Part shown: positions 27,497-36,444 of the stretch, piece after piece | Position numbering within the stretch: the first letter of the stretch is position 1 | How the letters are laid out: each line of letters starts with the position of its first letter | Assembly: GCA_947453445.1 (NCBI GenBank) | Contig: CANGGP010000009.1 | Location: forward strand, 1 to 64,000 | Direction: 5' to 3' | From: Sphingobacteriaceae bacterium | GTDB lineage: Bacteria; Bacteroidota; Bacteroidia; B-17B0; Aurantibacillaceae | DNA length: 64,000 nt | Position numbers and translations under genes: made by a program | Notes under the pieces: generated by a model | Databases searched by the model: none | Told to the model about the DNA's origin: nothing | What the model saw: the letters and a program-made list of their open reading frames with translations, nothing else

Positions 27497-28456
27497 ATGA
27501 AGCATTATTATACAAAAGGAATTGGATTAAAAACCTTGTTATTATTAACGACGTTTGTTTTTGTATTTGGTGCTTGCAAAAAAAGGAAAGCGTATAACGC
27601 AGAAGATGGTCAAGACTTGGTTGATGTTACCGACATGCGTTCACAAACCGATTTGGTTTTGGCCGATGCCAACGAAGCCATTAGCAATCAATTTTTTTTA
27701 AGGGGCAAGTCAGCTTCGTCAGAGGGATCTGCAGCTACTGCCACCAACTGCGCCATGGTGATGGACAGTTCATTAATTTATACCGGTAAACTTATTTTTA
27801 ATTATATCGGTAGTGTTTGTGATAATTTAAAAAGAGAAGGGCAAGTGGTGGTTAGTATTGTAAATTATCCTACAAAGAAGTGGAAAGACAAAGGGGCCAT
27901 GCTGCAAATTACATTTGTAAATTATGTGGTGACCAATGCGGCCGATGGTAGGGTGATGAAGATTAACGGCAGCATGAATGTGACCAATATTAGCGGTGGC
28001 ACATGGTACGAATTAAGATATTTGAATCAAAGTAATTTGGTGCAAACAATTTCTGCAGCCGATTTAGCCATTACATTCGATAAAGCATATTTGGTGACTT
28101 GCAATATGGAAAGACGTGTGACATTTGGTTTGCAAGGCACTACCATCAATGCATTTGATGAAGGCACCGCCGTTCAAAACAACAACAACAATGTGGATTG
28201 TTGGGGCGCTGATCGAAACGAAAAAACTTTCACCAATTTAATTGATTCACCAATTTATTGGTCGAGTAAGTGCAGCGCATCAAGATCAAAAAGCGGTGAA
28301 GTAACTTTAAAAGTTGATGGCAAGTATTTTGATTTAAAAGGTACTTATGGTACCGATATTGATGGAAATGCAGTAAGTGTAAATGATTGTGCTTACGGTT
28401 GGAAAATGTCGTGGTCATTGCGAAACAACACCAAACACCGCGTGTTTGCTTATTAA
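27497..28456 (+). CDS. Lipoprotein of unknown function, second tandem family, copy 2
   Basis: A 319-residue lipoprotein starting at ATG 27497 (an in-frame TTG at 27479 is less likely). The signal segment TLLLLTTFVFVFGACKKRKA gives the lipid Cys. Motif order repeats that of the preceding gene: DLVLADANEAISNQFFLRGK, a Cys in TNCAMVMDSSLIYTGKL, SVCDNLKREGQVVVSIVNY, KWKDKGAMLQITFVNYV, SGGTWYELRYL and DCAYGWKMSWSLRNN. The two copies are clearly homologous but well diverged, more than the 9384/10697 pair. A short lipoprotein follows 10 nt downstream and may be co-transcribed. Function is unknown. Confidence 0.75.
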   Translation: MKHYYTKGIGLKTLLLLTTFVFVFGACKKRKAYNAEDGQDLVDVTDMRSQTDLVLADANEAISNQFFLRGKSASSEGSAATATNCAMVMDSSLIYTGKLIFNYIGSVCDNLKREGQVVVSIVNYPTKKWKDKGAMLQITFVNYVVTNAADGRVMKINGSMNVTNISGGTWYELRYLNQSNLVQTISAADLAITFDKAYLVTCNMERRVTFGLQGTTINAFDEGTAVQNNNNNVDCWGADRNEKTFTNLIDSPIYWSSKCSASRSKSGEVTLKVDGKYFDLKGTYGTDIDGNAVSVNDCAYGWKMSWSLRNNTKHRVFAY

Positions 28457-28466
28457 ATAAATTTTG

Positions 28467-28814
28467 ATGATTCAATTACAAAATATTAAACGAATAAAAT
28501 CAATATTGCTGATTGGTTTTGTATTTGTTTTATTGTTTGGATCGTGTCGCAAATCAAGCAATTATCAATGGATGAGTTATGATGAAACCTTTTGTGCTGA
28601 TGCTTGGACGGCGAGTAACAACAATGAAACATTAAAACAAAATGTTGTAGCTTACTTAAAAGGTAAAGACATTACCGTTTACGATTCTGAAATTTTTGTG
28701 GCCAAAGATGCAGAGCCATCAACAACTTGCGCGAATAAAACGGGGCGAGTAATTAGGTGCAAGGTGAAGGAGCGCAGTGTATCCGACATTAAATCATTCG
28801 GATTTTACGAATAA
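28467..28814 (+). CDS. Small lipoprotein of unknown function
   Basis: A 115-residue lipoprotein (signal SILLIGFVFVLLFGSC, start taken at ATG 28467). The mature part carries Cys residues in ETFCADAWTAS, SSTCANKTGRVIRCKVKE-like segments, spaced so that disulfides are plausible. It begins 10 nt after the second family lipoprotein and is followed by a terminator, so it probably is the last gene of that transcript. I recognise no domain. Confidence 0.65.
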   Translation: MIQLQNIKRIKSILLIGFVFVLLFGSCRKSSNYQWMSYDETFCADAWTASNNNETLKQNVVAYLKGKDITVYDSEIFVAKDAEPSTTCANKTGRVIRCKVKERSVSDIKSFGFYE

Positions 28815-28855
28815 AATGCGCAGCATAATATCTAAGGAATTAAATATAGGAGAAT

Positions 28856-28892
28856 AAAAAAAGGAGGACTTTGAAAAAGCCCTCCTTTTTTT
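28856..28892. terminator. Bidirectional intrinsic terminator
   Basis: AAAAAAAGGAGG and CCTCCTTTTTTT form a 12-bp stem and 13-nt loop, serving the + strand lipoproteins and the convergent dehydrogenase. Confidence 0.9.
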
Positions 28893-28906
28893 GATGGTAA
28901 AATGGT

Positions 28907-30091
28907 TTAACCAAAGGCGTTAAATCCGGTTACATCCATGCCGGTAATGAGCAAGTGAATGTCGTGAGTGCCTTCGTAAGTAATTACACTTTCTAAATTC
29001 ATCATGTGGCGCATAATTGGGTATTCGCCTGTAATGCCCATGCCGCCGTGAATTTGACGGGCTTCGCGCGCAATGGTTAAAGCCATGTGCACGTTGTTAC
29101 GTTTGGCCATACTGATTTGTGCCGGTGTCGCGCGATGTTCATTTTTTAGCACACCCAAACGCCATGTTAATAATTGCGCTTTGGTAATTTCGGTAATCAT
29201 TTCCGATAATTTCTTTTGCGTTAATTGAAAAGCACCAATGGGTTTACCAAACTGAATGCGTTCTTTACTGTAACGTAAAGCGCTGTCGTAACAATCCATG
29301 GCGGCACCAATTACACCCCAGGCAATACCAAAGCGGGCGCTGTTTAAACAACCCAAAGGACCTTTTAATCCTTTGATATTTGGAAAAATATTTTCTTTAG
29401 GCACCAATACATTGTCAAATACCAATTCGCCCGTAGCGCTGGCGCGTAAGCTCCATTTGCCGTGTGTTTCAGGTGTAGTAAAACCTTTCATGCCACGCTC
29501 AACCACAATACCGCGAATTTCGCCGGCTTCATCTTTGGCCCAAACAACAGCAATATCTGCAAAAGGAGCATTGCTAATCCACATTTTTGCCCCATTTAAT
29601 ACCACGTTTTTTCCATCGCCGGCATCTTTAAAATTGGTGAGCATACCGCCGGGGTTTGAGCCATGGTCGGGTTCAGTTAAACCAAAACAGCCCATCATGT
29701 CGCCTGTAGCCAATTTTGGCAAATACTTGCGTTTTTGCTCTTCACTGCCATAAGTATAAATAGGGAACATCACCAACGAACTTTGCACCGAGGCAGTTGA
29801 ACGCAAGCCGCTGTCGCCGCGCTCTAATTCTTGCATGATTAATCCATATGAAATTTGATCTAAACCCGGACCACCGTATTCGGCGGGGATGTAAGGACCA
29901 AAGGCGCCAATTTCGGCAAGGCCTTTAATCCATTGTTTTGGAAAAGTGGTTGTTTGACAAGCCTCTTCAACAATGGGTGTCACTTCCTTTTTAACCCAAG
30001 CGCGGGCAGTTTCTCTAATTAATTTATGTTCATCACTTAATAATTCATCCATTAAGTAGTAATCGTGTGCTTGAAAATTATCGCTTGCCAT
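28907..30091 (-). CDS. gcdH: Acyl-CoA dehydrogenase, glutaryl-CoA dehydrogenase type
   Basis: A 394-residue FAD-dependent acyl-CoA dehydrogenase, most like glutaryl-CoA dehydrogenase, which oxidises and decarboxylates glutaryl-CoA to crotonyl-CoA in lysine and tryptophan breakdown. Visible segments are FGLTEPDHGSNPGGM (FAD/substrate loop), KMWISNAPFADIAVVWAKDE, HGKWSLRASATGELVF (the Arg-Ala-Ser segment typical of this subfamily), ARFGIAWGVIGAAMDCYDSA and the catalytic Glu in VITYEGTHDIHLLITG. The YEGTHDIH motif favours GCDH over short-chain enzymes. It stands alone between a bidirectional terminator and the divergent porP gene. Confidence 0.85.
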   Translation of the reverse strand: MASDNFQAHDYYLMDELLSDEHKLIRETARAWVKKEVTPIVEEACQTTTFPKQWIKGLAEIGAFGPYIPAEYGGPGLDQISYGLIMQELERGDSGLRSTASVQSSLVMFPIYTYGSEEQKRKYLPKLATGDMMGCFGLTEPDHGSNPGGMLTNFKDAGDGKNVVLNGAKMWISNAPFADIAVVWAKDEAGEIRGIVVERGMKGFTTPETHGKWSLRASATGELVFDNVLVPKENIFPNIKGLKGPLGCLNSARFGIAWGVIGAAMDCYDSALRYSKERIQFGKPIGAFQLTQKKLSEMITEITKAQLLTWRLGVLKNEHRATPAQISMAKRNNVHMALTIAREARQIHGGMGITGEYPIMRHMMNLESVITYEGTHDIHLLITGMDVTGFNAFG

Positions 30092-30194
30092 TTTAGTTTT
30101 TTTTAGATGGCCTCAAATTTAGTAAATAATGACTTAAGAACATTTAATCGGCGAATGTTTCTATGAGCATGTTTTTAAGCCTCTTTATTTTAAT

Positions 30195-30202
30195 TATCTT
30201 TG
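30195..30202 (+). promoter_or_regulatory. Candidate -7 box of the porP gene pair
   Basis: TATCTTTG is a perfect TAnnTTTG and ends 13 nt before the TTG start at 30216, implying a very short leader. The -33 region is T-rich without a clean TTTG. Confidence 0.5.
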
Positions 30203-30215
30203 TTTAGTACCGCTT

Positions 30216-31232
30216 TTGAAAAGGATTTATTTTATACTGATTATAGCGTGCATCTCTCTATTAAAGGATGCCATGGCCCAAGATGTGCATTTTTCGCAGT
30301 TCAACGGCTCACTTTTAAATTTAAGTCCGGGTTACACAGGTTTGTTTAACGGTGATTACCGTTTTGGGGCCATTTACCGTAGTCAGTGGAACGCGGTGCC
30401 GGTTTCGTATTCATCCTTCAGTATGAATGGTGAAACCCGTTATAAGCCCGATTTGGATAAACTCGATGCCTTGGGCATTGGTTTGGTGTTTAACAACGAC
30501 AAAGCCGGCGCGGCGAACTACGGCAGCACCCAATTGTATTTAAATACAGCTTATATCCATTATTTAAATCAGGATAGTACCATGGTGATTACCGGTGGTT
30601 TAAACCTTGGTTATTGCAATGTGGGCTTTGACTTTACAAAAATGACCTTCGATAATCAATTTAATGGCGATCAATATAATTCAACCTTGCCTTCGGGAGA
30701 GAAATTTTACCGCAGTGCCAGAAACTATTTCGATATCAATGTAGGTTCGGTGTTTCAATACACCAAACGCAACGATTACCGCATTACCTATGCTTTGGGA
30801 TTGCATCATTTGAGCCGGCCTGTGATTACCTTTCAAGGTAATGATGTGAGTAAAATTGAGATTAAAATGACGCATTGCATTAGTTATACCAAGCCGGTTA
30901 AGGACAATACCGATTTTATCGGCGAGGCCTTATTTTCTTTACAAGGAAAATATTATGAAGTGATTCCGCATTTGGCATTAAAATATTATTTCGATAAACC
31001 AAGCAACCAATCCATTATGGGGGGCCTTTGCTGGCGGGCACGTGATGCTTTTATTTTAAGAGCAGCTTATAGTTTTCAAACTTTTCAAAGTGGCATGTCG
31101 TATGATATTAACTACAGTAAGTTTACCGCAGCAAGCAATTACCGAGGGGCCTTTGAAGTTTTTGTGAATTACGTCATCAAGAAAAAACCATTTATTCCGA
31201 CTAAAAAACGCTCTTGTCCAACCGCTATATAA
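30216..31232 (+). CDS. PorP/SprF family type IX secretion-associated outer membrane protein
   Basis: A 338-residue outer-membrane protein. The signal peptide (KRIYFILIIACISLLKDAMA) is followed by QDVHFSQFNGSLLNLSPGYT and GDYRFGAIYRSQWNAVPVSY, the recognition pattern of the PorP/SprF family (AQDPHFSQ-like start, then NPAxTG/YRxQW). The rest alternates beta strands (GIGLVFNNDKAGAANYG, YALGLHHLSRPV) ending in basic residues. In characterised gliders PorP/SprF proteins act with the type IX secretion system, often for type B-signal substrates. The start is a TTG. The stop abuts the TTG start of the OmpA-type partner. One type B substrate-like gene is in the window, at 51453. Confidence 0.9.
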   Translation: MKRIYFILIIACISLLKDAMAQDVHFSQFNGSLLNLSPGYTGLFNGDYRFGAIYRSQWNAVPVSYSSFSMNGETRYKPDLDKLDALGIGLVFNNDKAGAANYGSTQLYLNTAYIHYLNQDSTMVITGGLNLGYCNVGFDFTKMTFDNQFNGDQYNSTLPSGEKFYRSARNYFDINVGSVFQYTKRNDYRITYALGLHHLSRPVITFQGNDVSKIEIKMTHCISYTKPVKDNTDFIGEALFSLQGKYYEVIPHLALKYYFDKPSNQSIMGGLCWRARDAFILRAAYSFQTFQSGMSYDINYSKFTAASNYRGAFEVFVNYVIKKKPFIPTKKRSCPTAI

Positions 31233-33209
31233 TTGTTAAACATTCGCACATATTTTTTTCTTCTAACGCTGATTTTTTTCGGTTGGTTTCAGTTAAACGC
31301 CCAAAGCAAACGTGAATTAAAACACGACGCTGAAAAAGCCATTCAAAATAAAGATTGGAATGCAGCGGTGCAATATTATAACCGATTGCTGCGTAAAGAC
31401 AGTGCCAACAATGCCATCAAGTTTCGTTATGCAGAATTATCGTATTTAAATTATGATTTAGATGTAGCCTTTAAGTACTTTTTAAGTGTGAGTGCAAGTG
31501 ATCATGGCGAAAAATTTCCATTGTGTTTTTATTATTTAGGACAATTGTGTAAACACAAAGAACAATACAAGGAAGCCAAAGCTTGGTTCACGCGTTTTAC
31601 TAAATTGAATTATTCAGGTGAACGCAATAACTATTTCAATGCCAAAACAAACATCGAATTGGAGGCTTGTGATTGGGCCATGCAAGAGGTGAAGAAGAAA
31701 AAAACCTTATCGATTGAACACTTGAGTCAAAGTATCAATAGTAAATCGAACGAATTTGCAGCGGTAGAAAAGGATTCAGTTTTGTATTATGCGTCTGCAA
31801 AATTTCCGGATAAAAAAAGTGATGATGGAGATGAGGTGTTCAGTAAAATATACAGGGCTGAGTTTAAAGGCAAGCGTTGGCAAAAGATAAGGGCATTGGA
31901 TTCCACCATCAACAAATCGCATTTTCACCAAGCCAATGCAGCTTTTAATGAAGAAAATACGCTAATGATTGTATCGAAGTGCAGTTTAATTAATAGCAGC
32001 GAGTACCATTGCGATTTGTATTTGAGTAAAAAGCAAAATAACAAATGGACCAATCCGTCGTTTTTGGATGCACGCATCAACGCGCCTAACAGCACCAACA
32101 CACAGGCTTCTTTTGCGAAAGTGAATGGTAAAACGCTTTTGTTTTTTGCAAGCAATCGCGAAGGCGGTGAAGGGGATATGGATATTTGGTATGCACAAAT
32201 GACCGATTCGGGAACGTTTGAAAAACCTGTAAATGCCGGTAAAACAATTAACACAGTCGATGATGAAATCACGCCTTGGTTCGACAATGCCAATCAGGTG
32301 TTGTTTTTTAGCAGTACCTATTTTAAAGGTTTGGGTGGTTACGATATTTTTAAATCTGAATTTAAGAACAAGGCCTTTTCACCGCCGCAAAATTTGGCTT
32401 ACCCCATTAACAGCAGTTATAATGATGTGTATTACAGCATGAATTCAGGCGCTACAAAAAGTTATTTATCGAGCAACCGCTTGGGTTCTTATTTTGAAAA
32501 CAAAGTCAATTGCTGCAACGATATTTATCGATTTAAAATTGATACTGTAAAGGTAGTGCCTGTAATTCCGACAATTGTACCGCCAACTAGAAAGGATACA
32601 GTGATTGCCATGAAGGAACAATTAAAATTATTGGTGCCACTTACACTTTATTTTAATAATGATGAACCTGACCCGCGCACCAAAAACATTGTGACTACTA
32701 AAAATTACGAGAACTTATATTTTGAATACAGCCGCTATTCGCAAATGTATGCCAATGAATTTAGTAAGGGCTTAACCGGTGAACAAAAAGAAGCAGCGGC
32801 TGATGACATCCTTAATTTTTTCAGTGATAGTCTTGATGTCGGTTTTGATCATTTAAAGCGCTTTGCAGAAATGTTGCAGAAAGTGGTGTTAAATAACGAA
32901 ACAGTAAAAATTACATTCAAAGGTTATTGCAGCCCTTTGGCTAGTTCAGATTACAATATCAATTTAGCGAAACGCCGCATCAGTAGCTTGGAAAATTATT
33001 TTACAGAATATAAAAATGGTTGGTTTTTAAAATACATCAACAATCCGAATGAAAAGGAAGGGAAAATAATTTTTGAAGAAGTGGATATTGGTGAATTGTC
33101 GGTGAGCAAGGCCAGCGATGATTTTAAGGACAAACGAAATTCAGTGTATAGTCCTAAAGCAGCTTGCGAGCGCAAGATTCAAATTTTAGCCATTCAATTC
33201 GGGAAGTAA
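31233..33209 (+). CDS. TPR/beta-propeller/OmpA-like protein (PorE-like partner)
   Basis: A 658-residue exported protein with signal peptide (YFFLLTLIFFGWFQLNAQ). Residues about 28-150 contain TPR-type helices (AIQNKDWNAAVQYYNRLLRK, YLGQLCKHKEQYKEAKAWFT). Residues about 165-430 carry WD40-like/PD40 propeller strands (FFASNREGGEGDMDIWYAQM, EITPWFDNANQVLFFSSTYF, GGYDIFKSEFKN). The C-terminal about 130 residues resemble an OmpA-type peptidoglycan-binding domain in divergent form (ITFKGYCSPLASSDYNINLA, KRRISSLENYF). This domain order is that of PorE-like proteins thought to anchor the type IX machinery to peptidoglycan. It directly abuts porP (stop and TTG start adjacent), so they are one operon. 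Confidence 0.82.
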   Translation: MLNIRTYFFLLTLIFFGWFQLNAQSKRELKHDAEKAIQNKDWNAAVQYYNRLLRKDSANNAIKFRYAELSYLNYDLDVAFKYFLSVSASDHGEKFPLCFYYLGQLCKHKEQYKEAKAWFTRFTKLNYSGERNNYFNAKTNIELEACDWAMQEVKKKKTLSIEHLSQSINSKSNEFAAVEKDSVLYYASAKFPDKKSDDGDEVFSKIYRAEFKGKRWQKIRALDSTINKSHFHQANAAFNEENTLMIVSKCSLINSSEYHCDLYLSKKQNNKWTNPSFLDARINAPNSTNTQASFAKVNGKTLLFFASNREGGEGDMDIWYAQMTDSGTFEKPVNAGKTINTVDDEITPWFDNANQVLFFSSTYFKGLGGYDIFKSEFKNKAFSPPQNLAYPINSSYNDVYYSMNSGATKSYLSSNRLGSYFENKVNCCNDIYRFKIDTVKVVPVIPTIVPPTRKDTVIAMKEQLKLLVPLTLYFNNDEPDPRTKNIVTTKNYENLYFEYSRYSQMYANEFSKGLTGEQKEAAADDILNFFSDSLDVGFDHLKRFAEMLQKVVLNNETVKITFKGYCSPLASSDYNINLAKRRISSLENYFTEYKNGWFLKYINNPNEKEGKIIFEEVDIGELSVSKASDDFKDKRNSVYSPKAACERKIQILAIQFGK

Positions 33210-33214
33210 AATTT

Positions 33215-34453
33215 TTATTCAAAGCGAAGGCTCTCAATAGGGTCGAGTAGTGAAGCACGTTTGGCGGGAATATAACCCGAAATCAATCCCACAAAAATAC
33301 AAATGCAAACGCCGCTCATGATCCAAAACCAGGGAATGAAAAAGCCGGTGTTCAAGGCAAAACTTATTAAGTTGCCAATGATGATGCCAAGGATAATGCC
33401 GATAATTCCGCCGGCAACACAAATTACAACGCTTTCGATTAAAAATTGGTTTTTAATAATTTGTTGTGTGGCACCCATTGATTTTCTTAAGCCAATTTCG
33501 CGGGTGCGTTCGGTAACGCTTACCAGCATAATGTTCATGAGGCCTATGGCCGCGCCAAGTAAGGTAATCAAGCCAATAATGGTGGCGCCTGCAGTTACTT
33601 TCGATATGTTAGAAATGAGCATGGTGGCTAAATTGTCGGCTTTGATAATTTCAAAATCTTCTTGAGCGGGGATGGGTAATTTACGTATTTTCCGAAACAA
33701 ACCATTGGCCTCATTTAAAAACACATCTAACAACAAATTATCCTTGCACAGCACATTAATGGTAAAACTCATTTTTTTACTGCCGTAATACTGACGGGCA
33801 TTGTTAATTGGTATGATGCATATTTTGTCGCCACCAAATCCCGAACTGTTTCCCTTGCTTTTTAATACACCTATGACTTTATAACGCCCCGCACCAATTT
33901 TAATAAAACGGTCGATGGCGCTTACGTTTTTATCAAACAAGGCACGTTCTACATCTTTCCCAATAATGGTAAGGTGCGCGCCTCCGTCAATTTCACTGCC
34001 AACAAAATTTCTTCCTCTTTCAATATCGTAACCCGATGTAAGGATGTAATTTTCATCACTTCCGAACACCTGAATATTTGGATTGGTTTTTTTTGATTCA
34101 CTTTTTAAACGTGCCGAAAAGCTTGCCAGTGTTGAAACTGAAGTAATCACCGGAAAATCATATTCCTTTTTAAAGCGCATGGCTTCTTGGTAGGTGATTT
34201 TTTCGTAGCTCTTGGCTTTTTTGCCCCTTCGTCCAACACGAATATTCACATCAGCATTGCGAATGGTAAAGGTGTTAGCACCCATGTTTGTAAAATTGCT
34301 GTTGATGCCGTTTTTAATTGCATCAATGGCAGATAAGATGCCAACAAGCGCCATAATACCAATGGAGATAATCAGCATGGTAATAATGGCCCTCAGTTTA
34401 TTGGCTTTAATCGATTCGAGGGCAATGGCAATATTTTCTTTCAGAAAGTTCAA
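33215..34453 (-). CDS. MacB/FtsX-type ABC transporter permease
   Basis: A 412-residue inner-membrane permease. The N-terminal cytoplasmic helix and TM1 ([20 protein letters not shown]) are followed by a large periplasmic MacB-type domain (residues about 45-280: [35 protein letters not shown]). The C-terminal FtsX domain has three helices ([57 protein letters not shown]) plus the coupling motif [18 protein letters not shown]. It probably works with a separate ATPase to move peptides or lipoproteins or to transmit mechanical force; no ATPase gene is adjacent, so its partner must be elsewhere. It is convergent with the PorE-like gene, 5 nt apart. Confidence 0.92.
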   Translation of the reverse strand: MNFLKENIAIALESIKANKLRAIITMLIISIGIMALVGILSAIDAIKNGINSNFTNMGANTFTIRNADVNIRVGRRGKKAKSYEKITYQEAMRFKKEYDFPVITSVSTLASFSARLKSESKKTNPNIQVFGSDENYILTSGYDIERGRNFVGSEIDGGAHLTIIGKDVERALFDKNVSAIDRFIKIGAGRYKVIGVLKSKGNSSGFGGDKICIIPINNARQYYGSKKMSFTINVLCKDNLLLDVFLNEANGLFRKIRKLPIPAQEDFEIIKADNLATMLISNISKVTAGATIIGLITLLGAAIGLMNIMLVSVTERTREIGLRKSMGATQQIIKNQFLIESVVICVAGGIIGIILGIIIGNLISFALNTGFFIPWFWIMSGVCICIFVGLISGYIPAKRASLLDPIESLRFE

Positions 34454-34564
34454 GGTTCATAAAATTACCAAATACTAAGCGGCTTTTATAATTAATTGTA
34501 TGAACGTTAAAAAAGGCTTGGCACTGGTCAAATATGTTTTTGAGTGATTTGAATTTTTAGGGAT

Positions 34565-34602
34565 TAAAAAAAAAGCCACAATTTCTTACGGCTAATTTTT
34601 TA
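34565..34602 (-). terminator. Weak terminator for folD
   Basis: AGCC and GGCT form a short stem with a 12-nt loop between A-rich and T-rich tracts. The - strand T-run is the A9 at 34566-34574. Confidence 0.4.
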
Positions 34603-34618
34603 AGAATAATGCTTTACC

Positions 34619-35506
34619 TTAGGCGTAAATTTCTTTTTTCGCTGCCAACAATGTATTCATTAACAAGGATGCAATGGTCATGGGTCCTACACCGCCCGGT
34701 ACCGGTGTAATGTAACTGCACTTAGGCGCCACTTCATCAAATTTTACATCGCCTTTTAATTTAAAGCCGCTTTTTGTTTCGGGTGCTGCAACGCGGGTGG
34801 TGCCAACATCAATTACAACTGCGCCTTCTTTCACCATGTCGGCTTTTAAAAATTCAGGAATGCCTAAAGCGCAGACAATGATGTCGGCATTTAAGGTGTG
34901 TGATTTTAAATCTTTGGTTTTACTGTGGCAAAGGGTAACTGTACAATTGCCGTATTTGGTGTTTTTTGCCAATAAAATACTCATTGGTGAGCCTACAATG
35001 TGGCTGCGACCAATCACCACGCAATTTTTACCGCCGGTTTCAATGTTATATGCTTCAAGCAATTTAGTGATGCCATAAGGTGTGGCACTAATGTAACTTG
35101 GTAAATTTAATACCATGCGACCTAAATTAACAGGATGAAAGCCATCCACATCTTTTTGCGGCAAGATGGTTTCCGTTACCTTGTGTTCGTTGATGTGTTT
35201 TGGTAAAGGCAATTGTACAATAAATCCGTCAACATCCGAATCGTTGTTTAAGCCCACAACGGCTTCCAGTAACTTTTCTTCTGAAGTATCAGCCGCAAAG
35301 CGCAATAAGGTAGATTTAAAACCAACGTTCTCACAAGCTTTAATTTTCGCTGCTACATAAGTTTCACTGCCGCCGTCGTTGCCAACCAAAATAGCTGCCA
35401 AATGCGGTTGTTTATGTCCGGTGGCTACCAAAGTTTTTACCTCGGCTGCAATTTGTTCTTGAATTTCAAGCGATATTTTTTTTCCGTCGATGAGTTGCAT
35501 AGTCAT
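34619..35506 (-). CDS. folD: Bifunctional methylenetetrahydrofolate dehydrogenase/cyclohydrolase
   Basis: A 295-residue FolD interconverting 5,10-methylene- and 10-formyl-tetrahydrofolate, supplying one-carbon units. [16 protein letters not shown] (catalytic Lys in the AAKIKAC stretch), [45 protein letters not shown] (Rossmann loop) and [18 protein letters not shown] are family signatures. Two in-frame ATGs (35506 and 35500) are possible; both precede the conserved LIDGKKIS. It is a single gene, with repeat-rich DNA just upstream of its start. Confidence 0.96.
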   Translation of the reverse strand: MTMQLIDGKKISLEIQEQIAAEVKTLVATGHKQPHLAAILVGNDGGSETYVAAKIKACENVGFKSTLLRFAADTSEEKLLEAVVGLNNDSDVDGFIVQLPLPKHINEHKVTETILPQKDVDGFHPVNLGRMVLNLPSYISATPYGITKLLEAYNIETGGKNCVVIGRSHIVGSPMSILLAKNTKYGNCTVTLCHSKTKDLKSHTLNADIIVCALGIPEFLKADMVKEGAVVIDVGTTRVAAPETKSGFKLKGDVKFDEVAPKCSYITPVPGGVGPMTIASLLMNTLLAAKKEIYA

Positions 35507-35512
35507 ATTTTT

Positions 35513-35558
35513 AAGCCACTAATTTCACGAATTAGCACGAATTTAATTAGATCTTTAT
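35513..35558 (+). repeat. Gene-flanking repeat unit A1 (single direct unit)
   Basis: The unit starts AAGCCACTAATTTCACGAAT and continues TAGCACGAATTTAATTAGAT. The same sequence recurs at 35611 and 36173 with one to three changes. It is only 7 nt upstream of the folD start on the other strand, so it may overlap the folD promoter. Confidence 0.85.
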
Positions 35559-35648
35559 TTTTTTAGTGAAAACGAGTGTATTTGGTGGCGATTTTTTTTG
35601 ATTGTTTTTTAAGCCACTAATTTCACGAATTAACACAAATTTAATTAG
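35559..35648 (+). repeat. Flanking block, left copy (inverted unit plus direct unit)
   Basis: TTTTTTAGTGAAAACGAGTG and GTATTTGGTGGCGA form an inverted, degenerate version of the unit; after ATTTTTTTTGATTGTTTTTT comes the direct unit AAGCCACTAATTTCACGAAT. The same block occurs on the other side of the GxxExxY gene, in the same orientation. Confidence 0.85.
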
Positions 35649-35685
35649 ATGTTTTTTTACCAAGGACATTAATAATGCTTTAAAT

Positions 35686-36060
35686 TTATAAAACTACTCG
35701 CTTGAACTTTAAACTGTCTTCTCCAAAATTAACTAATAATCCTAATTTTAATTTTGAAGCTGCTAAGTAATTTATTAGTTGTTTGTAATGCTCACCAATA
35801 ATATTTTCTTGAGCCTTTATTTCTACTATTATTTTATCAAAAATAACAAAATCCGCGTTATAAGAATGAGGCAGATAAATGTCCTTATATTTTATTTGAA
35901 ATTTTTTTTCTTTTTCAAATGGAATATTTCTCTTTTTTAATTCATAGCAAAGGGCGTCTTTGTATACAATCTCCAAAAACCCTCGCCCTAAATTTTTATG
36001 CGCCTCAAAACAGCAATTAATAAAGGAATATACTTCATCTTTAAATAATAAATTATTCAC
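35686..36060 (-). CDS. GxxExxY family protein (PD-(D/E)XK nuclease-like)
   Basis: A 124-residue protein of the GxxExxY family. The name-giving motif is GFLEIVY in AHKNLGRGFLEIVYKDALCY. A PD-(D/E)XK-like core follows: ADFVIFDKIIVEIKA has the Asp and the Glu-x-Lys, and GEHYKQLINYLAASKLKLGL forms the C-terminal helix and strand (LGLLVNFGE). The role is not established; the fold suggests nucleic-acid binding or cleavage. The gene is unusual in context: two direct copies of an about 88-bp block enclose it, and more units are nearby, as if gene and repeats travel together. It is AT-rich relative to folD and ffh by eye. Length and motifs are complete. Confidence 0.85.
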   Translation of the reverse strand: MNNLLFKDEVYSFINCCFEAHKNLGRGFLEIVYKDALCYELKKRNIPFEKEKKFQIKYKDIYLPHSYNADFVIFDKIIVEIKAQENIIGEHYKQLINYLAASKLKLGLLVNFGEDSLKFKRVVL

Positions 36061-36116
36061 TTCATATATATCCGAAGGCTCATTGATTACAAATATATTT
36101 TCAGTTGAAATGATAT

Positions 36117-36210
36117 TTATTTTTTTAGTGAAAATTAGTGTAATTAGTGGCGATTTTTTTTATTGTTTTTTTAAGCCACTAATTTCACGAATTAGCACGA
36201 ATTTTTCTAT
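36117..36210 (+). repeat. Flanking block, right copy (inverted unit plus direct unit)
   Basis: TTTTTTAGTGAAAATTAGTG and GTAATTAGTGGCGA are followed by a T-tract and AAGCCACTAATTTCACGAAT / TAGCACGAATTTTTC. This matches the block at 35559-35648 and lies 57 nt upstream of the GxxExxY start. Confidence 0.85.
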
Positions 36211-36369
36211 TGTATTAAAATGATTTAAATCAACACAAAATAGTGAAGAAATCAATGTCTGGCAAATAAAATTAATGCATTCTTGAGAAAGCCCAACTTT
36301 CCTGCTTTCTCAAATTTCGAACTTATTTAACTTTCAAAACAATAGCACTTATTTGACTTTATCACAAAA
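36211..36369. other. AT-rich gap with a perfect hairpin
   Basis: TTGAGAAAGC (36283-36292) and GCTTTCTCAA (36304-36313) form a 10-bp perfect stem with no T-run. Nothing else in 36061-36444 is gene-like apart from the repeat block and the short tandem repeat that follows. Confidence 0.5.
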
Positions 36370-36440
36370 AAACTTTCCAACTTTCCAACTTTCAAAGCTT
36401 TCCAACTTTCAAAGCTTTCCAACTTTCCAACTTTCAAAAC
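36370..36440. repeat. Short tandem repeat next to the ffh stop
   Basis: About eight units alternate CTTTCCAA and CTTTCAAAG. The array ends 4 nt before the ffh stop codon on the opposite strand. Confidence 0.8.
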
Positions 36441-36444
36441 TCAA

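Noticed and set aside
29298-29753. 151-codon open frame antisense to gcdH
   Set aside because: The opposite strand encodes a complete, motif-bearing dehydrogenase.
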